From Hyperoplus lanceolatus (Eukaryota; Chordata; Actinopteri; Uranoscopiformes; Ammodytidae), in the NCBI GenBank assembly GCA_026929865.2, contig CM049410.1, forward strand, positions 14,245,501 through 14,309,500: 64,000 nt of DNA, given 5' to 3'. The notes below the pieces were generated by a model. That model ran no database searches. It was not told where the DNA came from and saw only the letters and a program-made list of their open reading frames with translations. A program made the position numbers and the translations under genes. Positions 11,640 to 25,156 of the stretch are shown here, one piece after another; position 1 is the stretch's first letter, and each line of letters opens with the position of its first letter.

Positions 11640-12640
11640 CAGCTTGTTTCATTTGTTTTATACATTTGTCAAGTATCACCCATTTGAGCCGTTTGTCTGC
11701 AAGGGGAGCTATAACACTGTGTGTGTGAAGGTGCAAAGGAAAAAGCATAGAGTTTTGAGATCTCATTTCAGATGCCGCACACTTTGCCCAAGGATGGTGC
11801 AGTTCTGCTTTAAGATCATAACTGTCTGTCGGGGGGAAGATGGAGGATTTACAACTGTTCCCATAGCTATGATCTGTGAGGTCATGAGCCCTCAGGGACC
11901 TTTTGGAGTCCTGTTACAAGGAGGAACCCACTCACCAATCCCGAGTCACATGATCTTTGCTTATGGTACCAACTGTGTGGTAACACTTATAGTCTATGGC
12001 GGTAACTCAATAAAAAAGGGGCTTGTCTATGTATATGGTAAGAGTGACGGATGGGTCTCACAGGCCTACTAAGAGTCTTCAGTCCCGTCTTTATTACTGC
12101 ACGTACACTGTCCATGTCTTTGCCGCGTAACCCGATCCAGCCGGTCCTGTATGTGGAGCGCAACTCGTGAACCACCATTGGCCACTGGGCTAAAATTAGC
12201 ATATTGACCCCTGTGAAATGCATTCTGGGAATATCTGTCTATATGACTTGGCCTTATGGGGCCAGTGCAGTTTGTGGTCTTCTGATGTTGCAATGAGGTA
12301 ATCACATAAACCTTATTTCTCTTGTTCCTGCAAAGAAGTTATCTTTAATTAGTCAATACAGAAATTACATGTTTCTTTCCTCATGCACTTTATCATGCAC
12401 GTATGCTGCATACCTACCCTTGTATTAATGCATTATTGTAGATTCAAATACATAGAAATAAAATCACCATCTGCATCAAGTGTTTTAGCTTCCCATAAAC
12501 GGTAACCATACCCTGGAAATCCAGACTAGCGGCTGGCAAATTTAAATTTGCTCCGCAGGCTACTCTGAGCACAAACCATCAAAACTTGTTAGCTATGTCG
12601 GAAAATTCAGAGTTACCAACCAAATCATACTATCTGATAT
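11640..12640. other. gene-free intergenic DNA
   Basis: No supported gene. A 142-codon open frame occupies part of this stretch but shows no recognisable domain or splice partner. Near 12510-12540 the phrase CCCTGGAAATCCAGA resembles another teleost repeat end. Confidence 0.4.
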
Positions 12641-12654
12641 GTATTGCACTAGTG

Positions 12655-12772
12655 CCCTGCGCAATTCTTTTTACTATTTTTATGTTTTGTGTTTGTGTGT
12701 ATACTGGGATGCTGCTACAATTTCGTTGTACACTTTACAATGACAATAAAGGATTCTGATTCTGATTACGAT
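12655..12772 (+). mobile_element. L2-like LINE 3' tail
   Basis: Ends in the phrase TTTCGTTGTACACTTTACAA followed by TGACAATAAAGGATTCTGATTCTGATT, a short-repeat tail typical of fish L2-type retrotransposons. Only the 3' end is present. Confidence 0.65.
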
Positions 12773-12859
12773 ATGGGCAGGCGTAACCAGATCACGACAG
12801 TGCTGCACCTGTGCCGTTGAAGTCGTGATAGTAGCCTACAGCCATTTGGGCCCTTGAGG

Positions 12860-13311
12860 CAGGAACATTGATACATCAATTGTGGCAATGCCCCGCAGTA
12901 CAGTGTTTTTGGAAAGGTGTTATTTATAATTTGTCTTCTTTCTTGAATGTGAGAATACCACTCTGCTCATTAACTTGCCTTCTAGGCAGTAGGTTCGAAA
13001 ACATTGAATCAACAGTCACCCAACGCATCATAGCCTTGGCTTTCCTGTCAGCGAAGCAAATTATTTTGATAAATTGGAAGATACGTAAACCCAATTGCTT
13101 TAGCATTGAAAATTGGCTGACGGACTTTTTAGACCTCCTGTCAATGGAGCGAGCAGCATCAGCTCTCAATGACCATGACTGTGGTAAAGAAGGTCCCTGG
13201 AACTTTATAAGCATGAACTTAAGAAACTGGACATTTAAATTAATTTATTTAAGTATGGATCTGCACCCCATAATAAAAATATTAATAAAAAAAAGGAATA
13301 CTAATACATGA
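12860..13311 (+). mobile_element. L1/Tx1-like LINE ORF2 C-terminal remnant
   Basis: An open frame of 147 codons (12868-13311) reads HQLWQCPAVQCFWKGV, matching the zinc-knuckle-like H-W-C-P-FW region that ends L1-type reverse transcriptase proteins, followed by a helical ALAFLSAKQIILINWK segment also typical of that region. The catalytic reverse transcriptase and endonuclease are missing, so this is a dead 5'-truncated copy. Its frame has stayed open, which suggests a fairly young insertion or chance. Confidence 0.7.
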
Positions 13312-13319
13312 AAAAATCA

Positions 13320-13650
13320 TGAAAACAAATTACTTGAGAAGTGTTCAGTTCAATATTTCTTCACAAGATTAAAAATAAAGAATTTAAATATTCAGTAATG
13401 TATATAGTAGTATTACAGTAAAATACTGTCATGGGTGTATTTGAGAACGGTTTCTCTGCAGCTTCTCAGCTACAATAATCAGATAGGAGGCCAATTACAC
13501 ATATTGGAATAAGACTGGGAAGTAAGAAGTTAGAGATTTAGATCTACTGCCTAGCGGTTACATGTCTCCGCAGGTATCAACTGTTAAATTACAGTGTTAG
13601 TAAGCAATACTTTAAACAAGGTACAGCTAAGAGGTTACAACAGTGTACAA
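13320..13650. other. AT-rich intergenic DNA, nothing recognised
   Basis: No coding potential, RNA gene or clear repeat seen. Confidence 0.4.
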
Positions 13651-13654
13651 GGTC

Positions 13655-13930
13655 ACTGCATCCTGACAATATGTAGGATTGCAGTTACCTTTGACCTCCA
13701 AAATCTAACTAGTTCACCATTGAGTCCAAGAGTAAGTTAATGCTAAATTTGACAAAAATCCCTCACCTCCAAAATGTGATCAATATATTTTTGAGTCCAA
13801 GTGTGTGAGTATGTGCCGAATTTGACGAAAATCCTCAAAGCATTCCTGAGTTATTGCAATCATGAGGCATGACGTCACAGTAATGCCTCCGGCCTATGGC
13901 TATCGCCAGCATAAAAATGTGTTGTTAGTA
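13655..13930 (+). repeat. dispersed teleost repeat (family E)
   Basis: Carries phrases well known from fish genomes: TTTGACCTCCAAAATCTAAC, TGAGTCCAAG, AAAATCCTCAAAGCATTCCT, then TAATGCCTCCGGCCTATGGC and TCGCCAGCAT. A second unit starts at about 13765 (CACCTCCAAAATGTGATCAA), so part of the sequence is internally duplicated. A related copy is at 59590-59800. Confidence 0.65.
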
Positions 13931-15415
13931 TCATATGATAACCAGTTACATAAAACCAAGCACAATTATCCTTTAAAAACTGTTGACTATATAAGTTCAT
14001 TATTGCTATTCCAATAATGAACCTCTTCCGATGTCAAATAGTTGGTTCTAATATTCACAATTAGTAAGATATTTTTTTTTCTTAAACTTCTTTAAGACCT
14101 CAATTCAATGACAGGCCTTGCAGCAATAAACCTTGGAGTTATTTGTCATATGGATGGTATTTCATGGCTCATTTGTCTTCCTACATACCCGCTCACTGGT
14201 GCAACGCTCATTAAGGAGCCGAGCTGGAACTGTATGGACGAGGACCTATTGTCTAGTTCAGTCTGATGCCTATAGTACACTATATAATGAAGTACTCATG
14301 CAGGTTATATAACAAAGGTGTTTGTGTATAATGCTGCATTTGTTTCAAGGTGAAGAGTGATGAAAGCATTATTTCAAACTGTAATTCCCTTTGTGTGCAC
14401 CGCCAGTTTATATTAACTGTACATACATAATATTATGTCATTGACCAGCAGCTAAATGTCACTGTGCTTTAGTCTAAAAGTGGCTCGGGCATGGCCATTG
14501 TGTGAAAGTATGATACTCCATTGTCCTTCAAATGCTGGGGTAAAGGGAGGATTTAGTTCGTCCACCTGTTCGATTTCCCTCCGTCTTTCATTGCTTGATC
14601 TCCCCTAGAGCTTAAGCATTAATTAGATAATCACAACCTTGCACAACATGGTGAGAGAACATCACAGTGGCAGCGCTGAGCAAAGGAAGTTTTGTGGGAC
14701 ACACGTCCGGACCAAAACACACACACTCATTGTGCAATAGGCATCAACACATTAGGCTCACATGCACAACGTTTAACCCCTGGCCGTCTTTTCCATGGAT
14801 GCAGGCTTCTGCTAAGGTAACCCAACCCTCAGTCAGTCAGCCTTAGCGCTGCTCACACCAGCGCCGATCCCTTTGCTCGCACTGTGTCGCCGGACAGCTG
14901 CAGGGCCTGTTTACTGCCTTTCCCTCTTTGCACAGCAGCGTTCTTTAAACTTGGTCAATGTCAGAACTACTTCTCTCCATGGCGGCACCAGCTTTCCCCG
15001 CTTGTATTCACTTGAGCCCCTGGATGGCAAACAAAATGTCTATTCTAAACAGTCTATAAAAGCTTTAAACCTTCTCATGGGATTATTTATTCAAAGCTTT
15101 ACTGGAAGCCTTTTCCTCTGGGGTTACATGGTTCACTGGAAAACGTTAGACTGTTTATGAGGAGATATTATCAGATGAGAGGTGTTCTGCCCTTTCTTCT
15201 GCCAACATTTAGACACGGCCTCAGCAGTAATATTTCTCTTGGAACAAAAATCACATTGACCCTCCCAGCGGGCAGACTGCAGGGTTCATTTGGTTTGCAC
15301 CTGTCATTGTTTAGCTCTACATGACAACTATGGAGTCAATTAATGATTTTAAATAACTAAATACATATTCATCTCATCACTTGATATTGTGGGAATGCTT
15401 GAGGCCGTGGTGGAT
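13931..15415. other. gene-free intergenic DNA
   Basis: Nothing coding recognised. A 95-codon open frame at 14873-15160 has no domain, no convincing splice context and no codon bias, so it is not called. Confidence 0.4.
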
Positions 15416-15419
15416 GATG

Positions 15420-15565
15420 TCATCTTTAGTAACTAGCTTCTTCTCCTCAAAGGCCGCCATAGCTCCAAAAAGGGAGAAGCTGGCAAAGGAGCGTTACAAT
15501 CTAGTATCTCGACACTGCCGTTAAATGCCGTTAAATATTCCGGATATTACACACTGTACCTCCAA
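15420..15565. mobile_element. inverted-repeat element family C, one-ended fragment
   Basis: The end GGATATTACACACTGTACCT and the inner GAGCGTTACAATCTAG match the right half of the fuller copy at 20133-20515. The left end is absent. Confidence 0.5.
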
Positions 15566-16143
15566 AGGGGGAACTCCAGTAAATGTTGCACATCTATAAC
15601 ATTGGGGGACTCACAAGACACTAATATAATGTTCATGTCGAAAATCAGCTGAGGGGTCCTGTAACTATCATGTTAAATTGATACAAAACATATATCATAC
15701 ATTGATTTTTCTTTTGTTCAACTGTTTGTTAGATCATACATAAGTCCAAGTCCAGTAGAGGTTCAAACATGTACAGTATATTATTTGCACATCATTTGAA
15801 AAATATTCATCCAGTCTGTGGTAATGAATATGGACCAATTCCCATGGAAACTATTTGCTCATGGCTGGGAGGGTTCGGCAACTTAAGAGTCCAGAGGCAC
15901 GGGAAACATGAAGGACATGTCATGTATGCAGGGCCAGATGGCAGTCAGGCTCATTTTCAACAGCAAATGGCTCACTTTAGTTTGGGTTGGCATGTCTAAT
16001 GTGCTCACTTGGCTCAGTGTGTGTGGACCCACCCATTTGCGAATCCACCTCACTCCGACTGATCTGGTAGTGTACATGCACATGTAATAATGTGGGATTT
16101 TAAGAATATTATGTATAACCAATTCAAATCTAAAAGGTTAAAG

Positions 16144-16282
16144 GGGGGGCACTCGTAGTGTAGTGGTTAGAGTGTCCCTCTAGAGGCTCAGGCCTCGCAG
16201 CAGCCTCGGGTTCTCTGTATGTCATTCCCCTCTTTGCCTCATTTCAACTCTGTCTCTCCAAAATCTGTCAAATAAAAAGTAA
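16144..16282 (+). mobile_element. tRNA-derived SINE
   Basis: Opens with GTAGTGTAGTGGTTAGAGTG, an RNA polymerase III A-box-like sequence as in tRNA-derived SINEs, followed by a decayed B-box area (GGTTCTCTGTATGTC). It ends CTGTCTCTCCAAAATCTGTC then an A-rich AATAAAAAG tail. No tRNA fold with an acceptor stem is preserved, so this is a SINE and not a tRNA gene. Confidence 0.75.
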
Positions 16283-16319
16283 AACATGCCAGAAAAAATC
16301 AACTAATAAACTACTGCCG

Positions 16320-17590
<1,271 letters not shown>

Positions 17591-17599
17591 GCTGACCTT

Positions 17600-20130
17600 C
17601 TCAAACCATAATGTTTATGAGGATGGCAGCCAGCATTCATAACATGCTATACACAGATAGGAAGCATCACAGCTGTTATTTTTAAGCAATGGAGTCACCG
17701 ACTGACCTCCTACCTGCAACATGCGATTCATTGGAGTGTTAAGAAATGCATAGCGGGCTTATTATCTAACATGCATATCCCAGTGATAAGCCTCTGTGAC
17801 AGGTCGCTATTAAAATTGTCATTTTTGGCTCCTCCTGGACTGTTTGTCCCCAAATACTTGGTGGTGAGTAAAGGCAACCACAGCAGAGAAACAAAGAGTG
17901 CTCATGTGCTTAAAACGTTTTTTAGTTTTTTTATGAATTCTACTGTCAACGCTAATGATACCTCAGAGACTTATTCGATCTGCCGACCCTTACCAGAGCC
18001 ACATACAATGTTGCAGCTATCATTTTAAACTTTGAGGTCATATCCACTGTTTAATTTATTTAATTTCCTTTTTTGGGAGGAATGTGGGGGTTTGAACTAC
18101 CTGTGGGGAACTTATTACAAACGTTCCCTCACTTGAAGACGGGTGTCTGTTGAAGTTTAAAACTATTGGATCTGCCCAGTGCCACTCTGGATCTGCCGAC
18201 CAATCGCATAACGTTTGGTTGTGACATATGTCATTCGCCGGCTTCTGAGCCACTACTTCTGTTTGCTGATTGGACTGGCAGAAATCTGGCTGGATAGAAC
18301 CCACTTATATACCGCAGCCCCAGACTGACTACTGAAGGGAAATGAAAATTGAGCAGAAGAATGTAGGCCGGCGGTGCCAGGCTGCCCAATCTCCACAGGG
18401 ATACAAAAAAAGCTCCAGGACTCCCTCAGGACTCCCTTCAGGGTTTCCAAGAAAGACTTGAACGGTACTTCGTGCCATTACAAATTAATATTTGGTGTAT
18501 ATTTGATGAGCTGAATATTCATAAATCTGACATTCAGGCCTCATGGTCTGACAATAGCTTAGCAACAACATTGAAATGATTATGCATAGGGAGATAATGT
18601 AATTATTGACGAGGTAATTTAATAAAGTTCATATATCCCATTCAAATGTGTAAAATTCCCATTTTATTTTTGGTGGGAGGTCATAATACCTACCAACATA
18701 GCACTGGGTTACTGAGTATAAGTGGGACTGTTATTGACACTAATCAAAAAGATGTGTTTAATAAAGTATCTGAAAAAGCATACATATTGGCAATACTTGG
18801 GACCTATTGTATGGGAGCCTATGACACCGTGCAGACATGACATCTCGTACATTTACCCCTGACAATGTCTTTGGAAATGTTCCTTACACCTGAATGTTTT
18901 CAACTCTGACTTATGGGTAATTTGACAGATCATAACATGCACCCTGAAGGGATGTCGGAGACACGGCTGGCAGCCTTGGGCTATGAATAGCAAGACACTG
19001 TAACTCTCTCTGGCATTTGAAGAGCATGCCGAACAGCGGGCTGCAACAAACAAAACATTTTAGTTGTGCTGAAGTTCCGGTTCCTCTGGATGAGGAAGTC
19101 CCTGCAGAGGGGAGGTGTCACTGTTGCTTAGGGACGCCCCTGCAACCCCCTCAGTACCATATAAGAGACTGTGGAATATGATAGCTGCTTCTATAAGTCC
19201 CTTAACCCAAGCTGTGAACATTCAAATGCCCTCACTTTAATTTGTCAACACACATTAGCTCTAAGCCCCTTTCCGCCATGTTTAGGGACCAGTAGTAAAG
19301 CCGAGAGGTGTACTGATGAATAATAAATCGTGTTGGTATTCGATGTTGGGGTCAAGCATAAATTCATTGATTCTTTCCACAAAATGGCCCCAAACGACAC
19401 ATGATATGGTACCTTTTTTTTGTATTTGAAACCTTAATTTGCATATTTTCTGTATTTTCAGTCGTGGAAGTTGTCACAACAACAATTGCATGACAGCTTT
19501 GTTGTGAAGGTTATGGGTGAGCAGGTGCCCTTGAAATAATGTATTATAGATATAATGAAAACTGAATAATAGTATGTAAAAGTATGTAGAACATGCAGTA
19601 ACATATCAGAATAGCTGCAAAATTAAAACAGAGGAGATCAAGTTCTGGAGCAAGGTCACACCTCAAGTGGTTTGAGATGGTGGTAAGAAACACAAACCCG
19701 AAGATGGCGACGATGCTATTTCCTCTGCTACATTGGCAGCGTCTGTGAAATGCCCATCCTTTTTTGAAAGCTTTTGTGAACCAGTTATAACCAGCTCTGC
19801 CCATCTTAGAAGCCTGTCTGGGGACAGCTGGTGCAACTTAGTACAATGTGACAGCAACATTCACGTCAAGTGTGATTTTAAAATAAAACCATTTTATATG
19901 TTCTTATTCTGCGTTAGGATCAGTAGGCTTTATCTGCAAAAATCATACTTAGAAAAAGTTGATTTATTGGCAAATATTGTATGTTAAAGGTTCAGCCTTG
20001 TAAATATTTGCGTTTCTGGCAACCGTGTGACTTTTTCGGCGACATTTAAGGGAAGAGGTTACATTTCAGCTCACTGTGACTACACTGCCACGTGCGACCA
20101 TGCCCATTGGGTGAAATTAATTGGTGTATC
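17600..20130. other. gene-free intergenic DNA
   Basis: About 2.5 kb with no supported exon, RNA gene or intact repeat. Short open frames here lack domain content and are not called. Confidence 0.4.
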
Positions 20131-20132
20131 GG

Positions 20133-20515
20133 GTTAAACCTGCAGTGTGTAGAACGTTGGGTTTTATTTCCTAGCAGATTTTGTAGAAAGTAATTATAAT
20201 ATCCATAAGTACATTTACTTTAGTGCATAATAGCTGAAAAAAATGTTTTGAATTATTATTTTTTCCCTTAGAAAGGGTCTCATATATGTTCATATTTCTG
20301 CATATTTTGGACCAAGGCCTAGTGCCGTCATCTTGAAAGTGTCATAGTTGGAATGTCATCAGGTGCATTGTTTAAAATGTAGAATTGTTCTTGTCCTTGA
20401 AGGCCACTGTAGCTTCTGTTATTATTCTAAAGGGTTGGGGTTACCCAGGGAGCGTTACATTCTAGAACTTTGTAGAACTTTCTTGATGATGTCATATTAC
20501 ACACTGCACCTTTAA
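20133..20515. mobile_element. inverted-repeat element family C
   Basis: Left end TTAAACCTGCAGTGTGTAGA is the near reverse complement of the right end TATTACACACTGCACCTTTAA. About 380 bases, non-coding, with an internal GAGCGTTACATTCTAGAAC shared with the fragment at 15420-15565. Confidence 0.7.
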
Positions 20516-20519
20516 GATG

Positions 20520-21369
20520 CAGAGGGCAAGCCTGAAGTGTCACATGACTGACCTGCAGGTCAATGGGGAACATGGACGACGCACTAAAAACCTGATGATC
20601 TCCTTTTCATTGAAAATGTCTCAGACTCAATGATTATATTGCATCAGAAATCATGTGCTATTGCTGTTGTTTATGTGTCATTAGAGACAGAAAGTGGACA
20701 TATATACATAACAGCCCAAAATACTAATATAACTGACATCAATCAACCTTTGAGTGTGAGGTATGGTCTCCATCTGGCAAAATTCTGCTTTGTTATTAAT
20801 TGTTTTTTTTAGATGTTTATGTAGGCTATACCCAATGGGAACATTTTACTTGTCAACATTTTTATGGTCTAGGGGTGGGTGCGACGTCAGTGGGACATGT
20901 GGCTGTTCAAGGGGGAGGAGGTGGACTAGGGGGCTGCTTATTTGTAGGCTGAAGTCACTGGATCTCCTAAAATAGCCCTACAGAGGGTACATAGGGGACC
21001 TCTTCCACTCGCCCCATTAGTCAACTGGTTCTGTGCAACAGGTTACACGCTGTGCGGAAAAAAATCATTTCAGATGGCAGAAATTCACAGCGGGCGAGAA
21101 AAATAGGACCGTACAAGTTAACTGGAACACAGTGAAGCAAAAAAGGATTTGTGAAGTGCTTGTGTTTTGCAGCAACAGTAGGAGATACTGCGAAGGTATC
21201 TCCAGAGGATAATAAACAAGCGAGAAGGGGAAAGAAAAAAGGACACAGAGCAAAGGATAAAGTGCTCTTTCTTTTATTGGATTTGGTGCATTCTCTTGGT
21301 TTTGTCCCTTACCTCCTCCTGGGCTGACCGCATAGGGAGGAGGCAGAGCCCGAACCCCCCACCGCAAGG
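20520..21369. other. ppp1r27 upstream region and 5' UTR
   Basis: No coding exon upstream of the ppp1r27 start codon. A CTAAAATAG at about 20967 resembles a muscle MEF2 site but is one base short of the usual form. The stretch from about 21060 to 21369 is likely 5' UTR; its start cannot be fixed from sequence alone. Confidence 0.4.
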
Positions 21370-22792
21370 ATGAAGTACAGCTACCACGTAGGCCTGCCGG
21401 TGTCGACGTACACCCGCAGTTCACAGTACACGCCGACATACCACACACCCACCTATTACACCCCTCCACATTACACACCGACACACTACACTCCCACGTA
21501 TCCGTCCACGACAAAGTACACCCCGACACAGTACAGCAGCACGAAGTACAGCAGCTCACAGTACAGCAGCACACAGTACACCCCTTCAAAATACGCGTCT
21601 ACCTACAAAGCCGCGTCCACGTACGTCCCTTCGTACAGCAAGGGCTCACGGTACAGCTCGACGCAGCCTCGCACGCAAGCCAAGGAGAGCCCAGCACCTG
21701 TTGTGATACCTGTGGTAGCACCCGCCAAGAGGGCCGTGCACTTCCCCAATGACATCATCTTCCAGGATATCGTGAGGCGAGGAGATATGGAGCAAATCGG
21801 TCGCTTCATGAGAGCAAGGAAGGTTCGCGTGGACACAATCTTTCACTCAGGTGAGCCAAAGTCCCACAAAAGCATTTTTTTTGTGTTTCAATGGCACTGT
21901 CTAGCACTTTTTGCCTGAAATGAAAATGTCTAAATACATCAACCAATGAGGATCAAGGGTTCAAAAATGTTTAAACTTACTTTAAACTTACGTGGTATGA
22001 GTTGATTGCATGGCCGTGTGAAGCACAGGATTGAAGTAGTGTCTTGTGTGCAGGTATGGCAGCACTACACGAAGCTGTGCTGACGGGAAACCTGGAGGTG
22101 GTGAAGTTGTTGGTAAAATATGGCGCCGATGTTCACCAGAGGGACGAAGAGGGCTGGACGCCGCTTCACATGGCCTGCAGTGACGGCTACCCAGAAATTG
22201 CCAGGTGACCGACGGATGACCTTTTAACCTTTCAGTCTTGACCAATCACAACTATGTCTCTCCAAATCGGTCTAATAAAGCGAAAAACGCCCAAAAATAA
22301 TCTTTTAAAAAAAAGGGTAGGAAAAGGTCACCTGATTGCAATGACCTTATAAAGTGTATCTAGTATTTTGAACGGAACATTGAGTAACATTGACATATTT
22401 AAAAACACACACATATCACACTCTGACATAATTTTAACCACAACAACAAACAAAAGTAGTATTCAAAATTGATCAAGCCCTGTGTTTAAAAGAGGCGGAA
22501 AACATTGTATAGGAGTGAATTTACATTGTCAAATTATCATTTTGACTGTTCCCAGTATTCTGCATAGCTACAGGGACACAATGAAAAATCCCATCCATTG
22601 AAGATCAGTTGCACCGATGATAAAGAAGAACCTCTGTTCAACAATGCTCTGCTTCCTTCTTCTCACCTCAGATATCTGCTGGCGATGGGAGCCAGCACAG
22701 AGGTGGAGAACGAGAGTGGAGAGAAACCCGTGGACCTCATCGACTCTGACTGCAAAGAGCTGGCCAAACTGTTTGAGACAGGCTGCGTGTGA
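21370..22792 (+). CDS. ppp1r27: protein phosphatase 1 regulatory subunit 27 (dysferlin-interacting), with Tyr-rich N-terminal extension
   Basis: Exons 21370-21850, 22054-22204 and 22672-22792 join in frame to 250 residues, against about 154 in human. Residues 120-135 (KRAVHFPNDIIFQDI) match the human family and carry an RVxF-type PP1 docking motif (R-A-V-H-F). Residues about 161-235 form ankyrin repeats (AALHEAVLTGNLEVVKLLV; GWTPLHMACSDGYPEIARYL). The family protein binds PP1 catalytic subunit and dysferlin and is mainly muscle-expressed. Residues 1-97 hold 20 tyrosines, about one every five residues, in a YTPT/YSST pattern lacking in human. The start is the first methionine of an open frame that runs unbroken into the conserved part. 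All introns are short. Confidence 0.92.
22236..22312 (+). mobile_element. SINE 3' tail fragment (ppp1r27 intron 2)
   Basis: TATGTCTCTCCAAATCGGTC followed by AATAAAGCGAAAAACGCCC matches the tail of the SINE at 16144-16282. Only the 3' end is present. Confidence 0.5.
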
Positions 22793-23490
22793 TCGGCCAC
22801 CAAATGAACCCTGAGAGAGATCACCAAAACGGAAAACAGAAAGTGGAACAGCCCCCTGGAAAAGAGAAAAGAAAAAGGTTGACAGAAAGTAGCCAGAGCT
22901 AGGGCCATGTCACTGATGTTGTAAAGCATAATGAAGGTTCTAGTAAGTTTCAAAGGTGTGGCACAAATTGCGATGATTGCTTTTTTTTCTGGTAGTTTTG
23001 TATTTTCCTTTATTTTTTGCATTTGTATAAGCTATTTGTCATGTTGCCAGTGTCCGAGCTGCTGATGTTCTGCTGAATCTGCAAATATCTCTCTGTGCTG
23101 TCTTCACACTCAGCTGATGAAATACGACACCAACAATTAGTTGCTGGTTGCACCCTGCTGACTTATGTTTCCTAACTCTGATTGTACTGTATATTGGTTT
23201 TACAACAGGGGACTATCAGCTCAGATATTTGTGTTTTATAGAGAGAGTTATGGATCCTCACTGCTGGGCAGACAGAGGATCAGCCAAATGAATAATTTGT
23301 TTTGGTCAGAAATGGGAAAAAATAAACAAACAAAAATAAATTAAAAGTGTATGCTGCGTTCAAAATGTCTACAGCTGCAGTATTTCCCCCTCATGTGTTG
23401 CTATTGTTTTCTGTAGTAGAGATGTCAGCAATGAAAGTCTTATAAGTCGTACCATTTTCTCTTCAATAATTATTTTTGTACGTTTTCATA

Positions 23491-23496
23491 AATAAA
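23491..23496 (+). terminator. polyadenylation signal of ppp1r27
   Basis: AATAAA about 700 bases after the stop codon; the intervening sequence is AT-rich and non-coding, as expected of a 3' UTR. Confidence 0.6.
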
Positions 23497-23695
23497 GAAA
23501 CCTTTTATAAACCATGAATGAGTTGTGTCGTTGTATCAATGCTGAATGAAAGTGTGTGGCCTTGTGGAATTTTCAACCACTCTCTTTGTGTGAAGTAATA
23601 TTACTGTGGCACAGGATTACCTAGGCTACATGGCGTGCACTTGGCTGTAGTTGGGTAATGCTGATGCTGCTTACAAATTGTGATGATATAGCCCA

Positions 23696-25156
23696 TTAAA
23701 GGTGCACTATGTTACTTTGGGTTTGTCTGAAAAGTAAACATTTCCTAAGATATATATTCACATAATTTGATAAACAATCTTTCCTCACAGGAAAATTATA
23801 ACCCTTGGACACTGTATCAAGTTAGAAAGCCACCTTAAAAGTTACTGTTATATTGTTGTTGTTTACAGCAGTAGGGCCCACAGTTTGTTTACAAACATTT
23901 TATAGTCTATTGTTTGACTGTAGTTGCCTGAAACAGTTTTATTTTGATACAATTATTAAATACTAAGAATTACAATTTACCCAGGGGGCAAAGTGATTTT
24001 ATGGACATGGAGTGTTGTAAAAGGTTGTTCACCAAAAATGACATCTAGGACCTTCCACGATCACAACCTGGGTGGACATCCTTGTCAACAATCTGCTGGA
24101 AAGCTACAACGGGCCGACATAGCAAATCAGAACCACTGTTTAAGTGAATGGGGGTGAATGGGGGTGGGCTAATGGGGATTTTTTTAAACTTATAGATATC
24201 ATTATGAAACTTTGCCAGTTGATTACTGGCATTAAAACAAAAACTTTTTGTATTACAGTATTTTCCAAAATGTTTAAATAAATATGAAAAATCATCAATA
24301 TTTTACTAATGATGCGAACATTTGCATATCTGCAAAGCCCCAAAATCTAGATGTTGGAAGAAAACAAAGTCAATTTGTTTTTAAATTTTGAAAACAAAAC
24401 AAGTGTCCAACTGCCTGAAGCCTTTCCTAATCACAGTTCAAATTTGATCAATAACCCATAGAAAATAAAAATTTTACACAGTTACATTTCATGTGCCATG
24501 GACCAAAAGTGTCCTTTTGGAGTCTCTAGCTGGTATTTTAGGAAACGGCTAGACATTCCCTTAGAAAAAAACAGTGTAAAAAATCTATGGGTTATTGATC
24601 AAATTTGAACTGTGATTAGGAAAGGCTTCAGGCAGTTGGACACTTGTTTTGTTTTCAAAATTTAAAAATAAATTTACTTTGTTTTTGTCCAACATCTAGA
24701 TTTTGGGGCTTTGCAGATATGCATTTATGTATCATTAGTAAGATATTGATGATTTTTCATATTTATTCAAACCTTTTGGAAAATACTGTAATACAAAAAG
24801 TTGTTGTTTTAATGTCAGTAATCAACTTGCAAAGTTTCATAATGATATATATAGTTTAAAAAATTCCCTATTAGCCCACCCCCATTCGCTTAAACAGTGG
24901 TTCTGATTTGCTCTATGTCGGCCCGCTGTAGCTTTCCAGCAGCTTGTTGACAAGGTTGTCCACCCAGGTTGTGATCGTGGAAGGTCCTGGATATCATTTC
25001 TGGTGAACAACCTTTTACAACGCTCCATGTCTGTTTTTCAAAAAAAGGGGGTTTTGCCTCCTAGGTATTTAGAATATATATGTTTTGTAAACTAACTGCA
25101 TGCTCTGTAAATGGAAACAAATCCCCCTCCCCTCAAACTGCATAGTGCACCTTTAA
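23696..25156. mobile_element. inverted-repeat element family G, carrying a nested fold-back
   Basis: The outer ends are TTAAAGGTGCACTATG (left) and GCATAGTGCACCTTTAA (right). The left part, 23696-23995, aligns in reverse to the right part of the copy at 37815-38192. The bulk of the middle is a separate fold-back (24003-25032), so this copy was split by a later insertion. Confidence 0.75.
24003..25032. mobile_element. long fold-back element with about 480-bp arms
   Basis: The left arm 24003-24482 and right arm 24569-25032 are reverse complements over nearly their whole length, separated by about 86 bases. Paired landmarks: GACCTTCCACGATCACAACC with GGTTGTGATCGTGGAAGGTC; ATCTAGATGTTGG with CCAACATCTAGAT; TCAATAACCCATAG with CTATGGGTTATTGA. 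A ten-base unit TGAATGGGGG is doubled in the left arm only. No open frame of note, so it is non-autonomous. If transcribed it would form one long hairpin. Confidence 0.85.

Noticed and set aside
11644..12072. 142-codon open frame in the intergenic region
   Set aside because: No recognisable domain, no splice context and no codon bias; it lies among repeats.
16144..16220. Possible tRNA gene from the A-box-like start
   Set aside because: No acceptor stem or B box is preserved, and the 3' part and A-rich tail match a second fragment at 22236-22312, so it is a SINE.
20963..20975. MEF2 or CArG-type muscle regulatory site upstream of ppp1r27
   Set aside because: CTAAAATAG is one base shorter than the MEF2 consensus and does not fit CArG; suggestive only.
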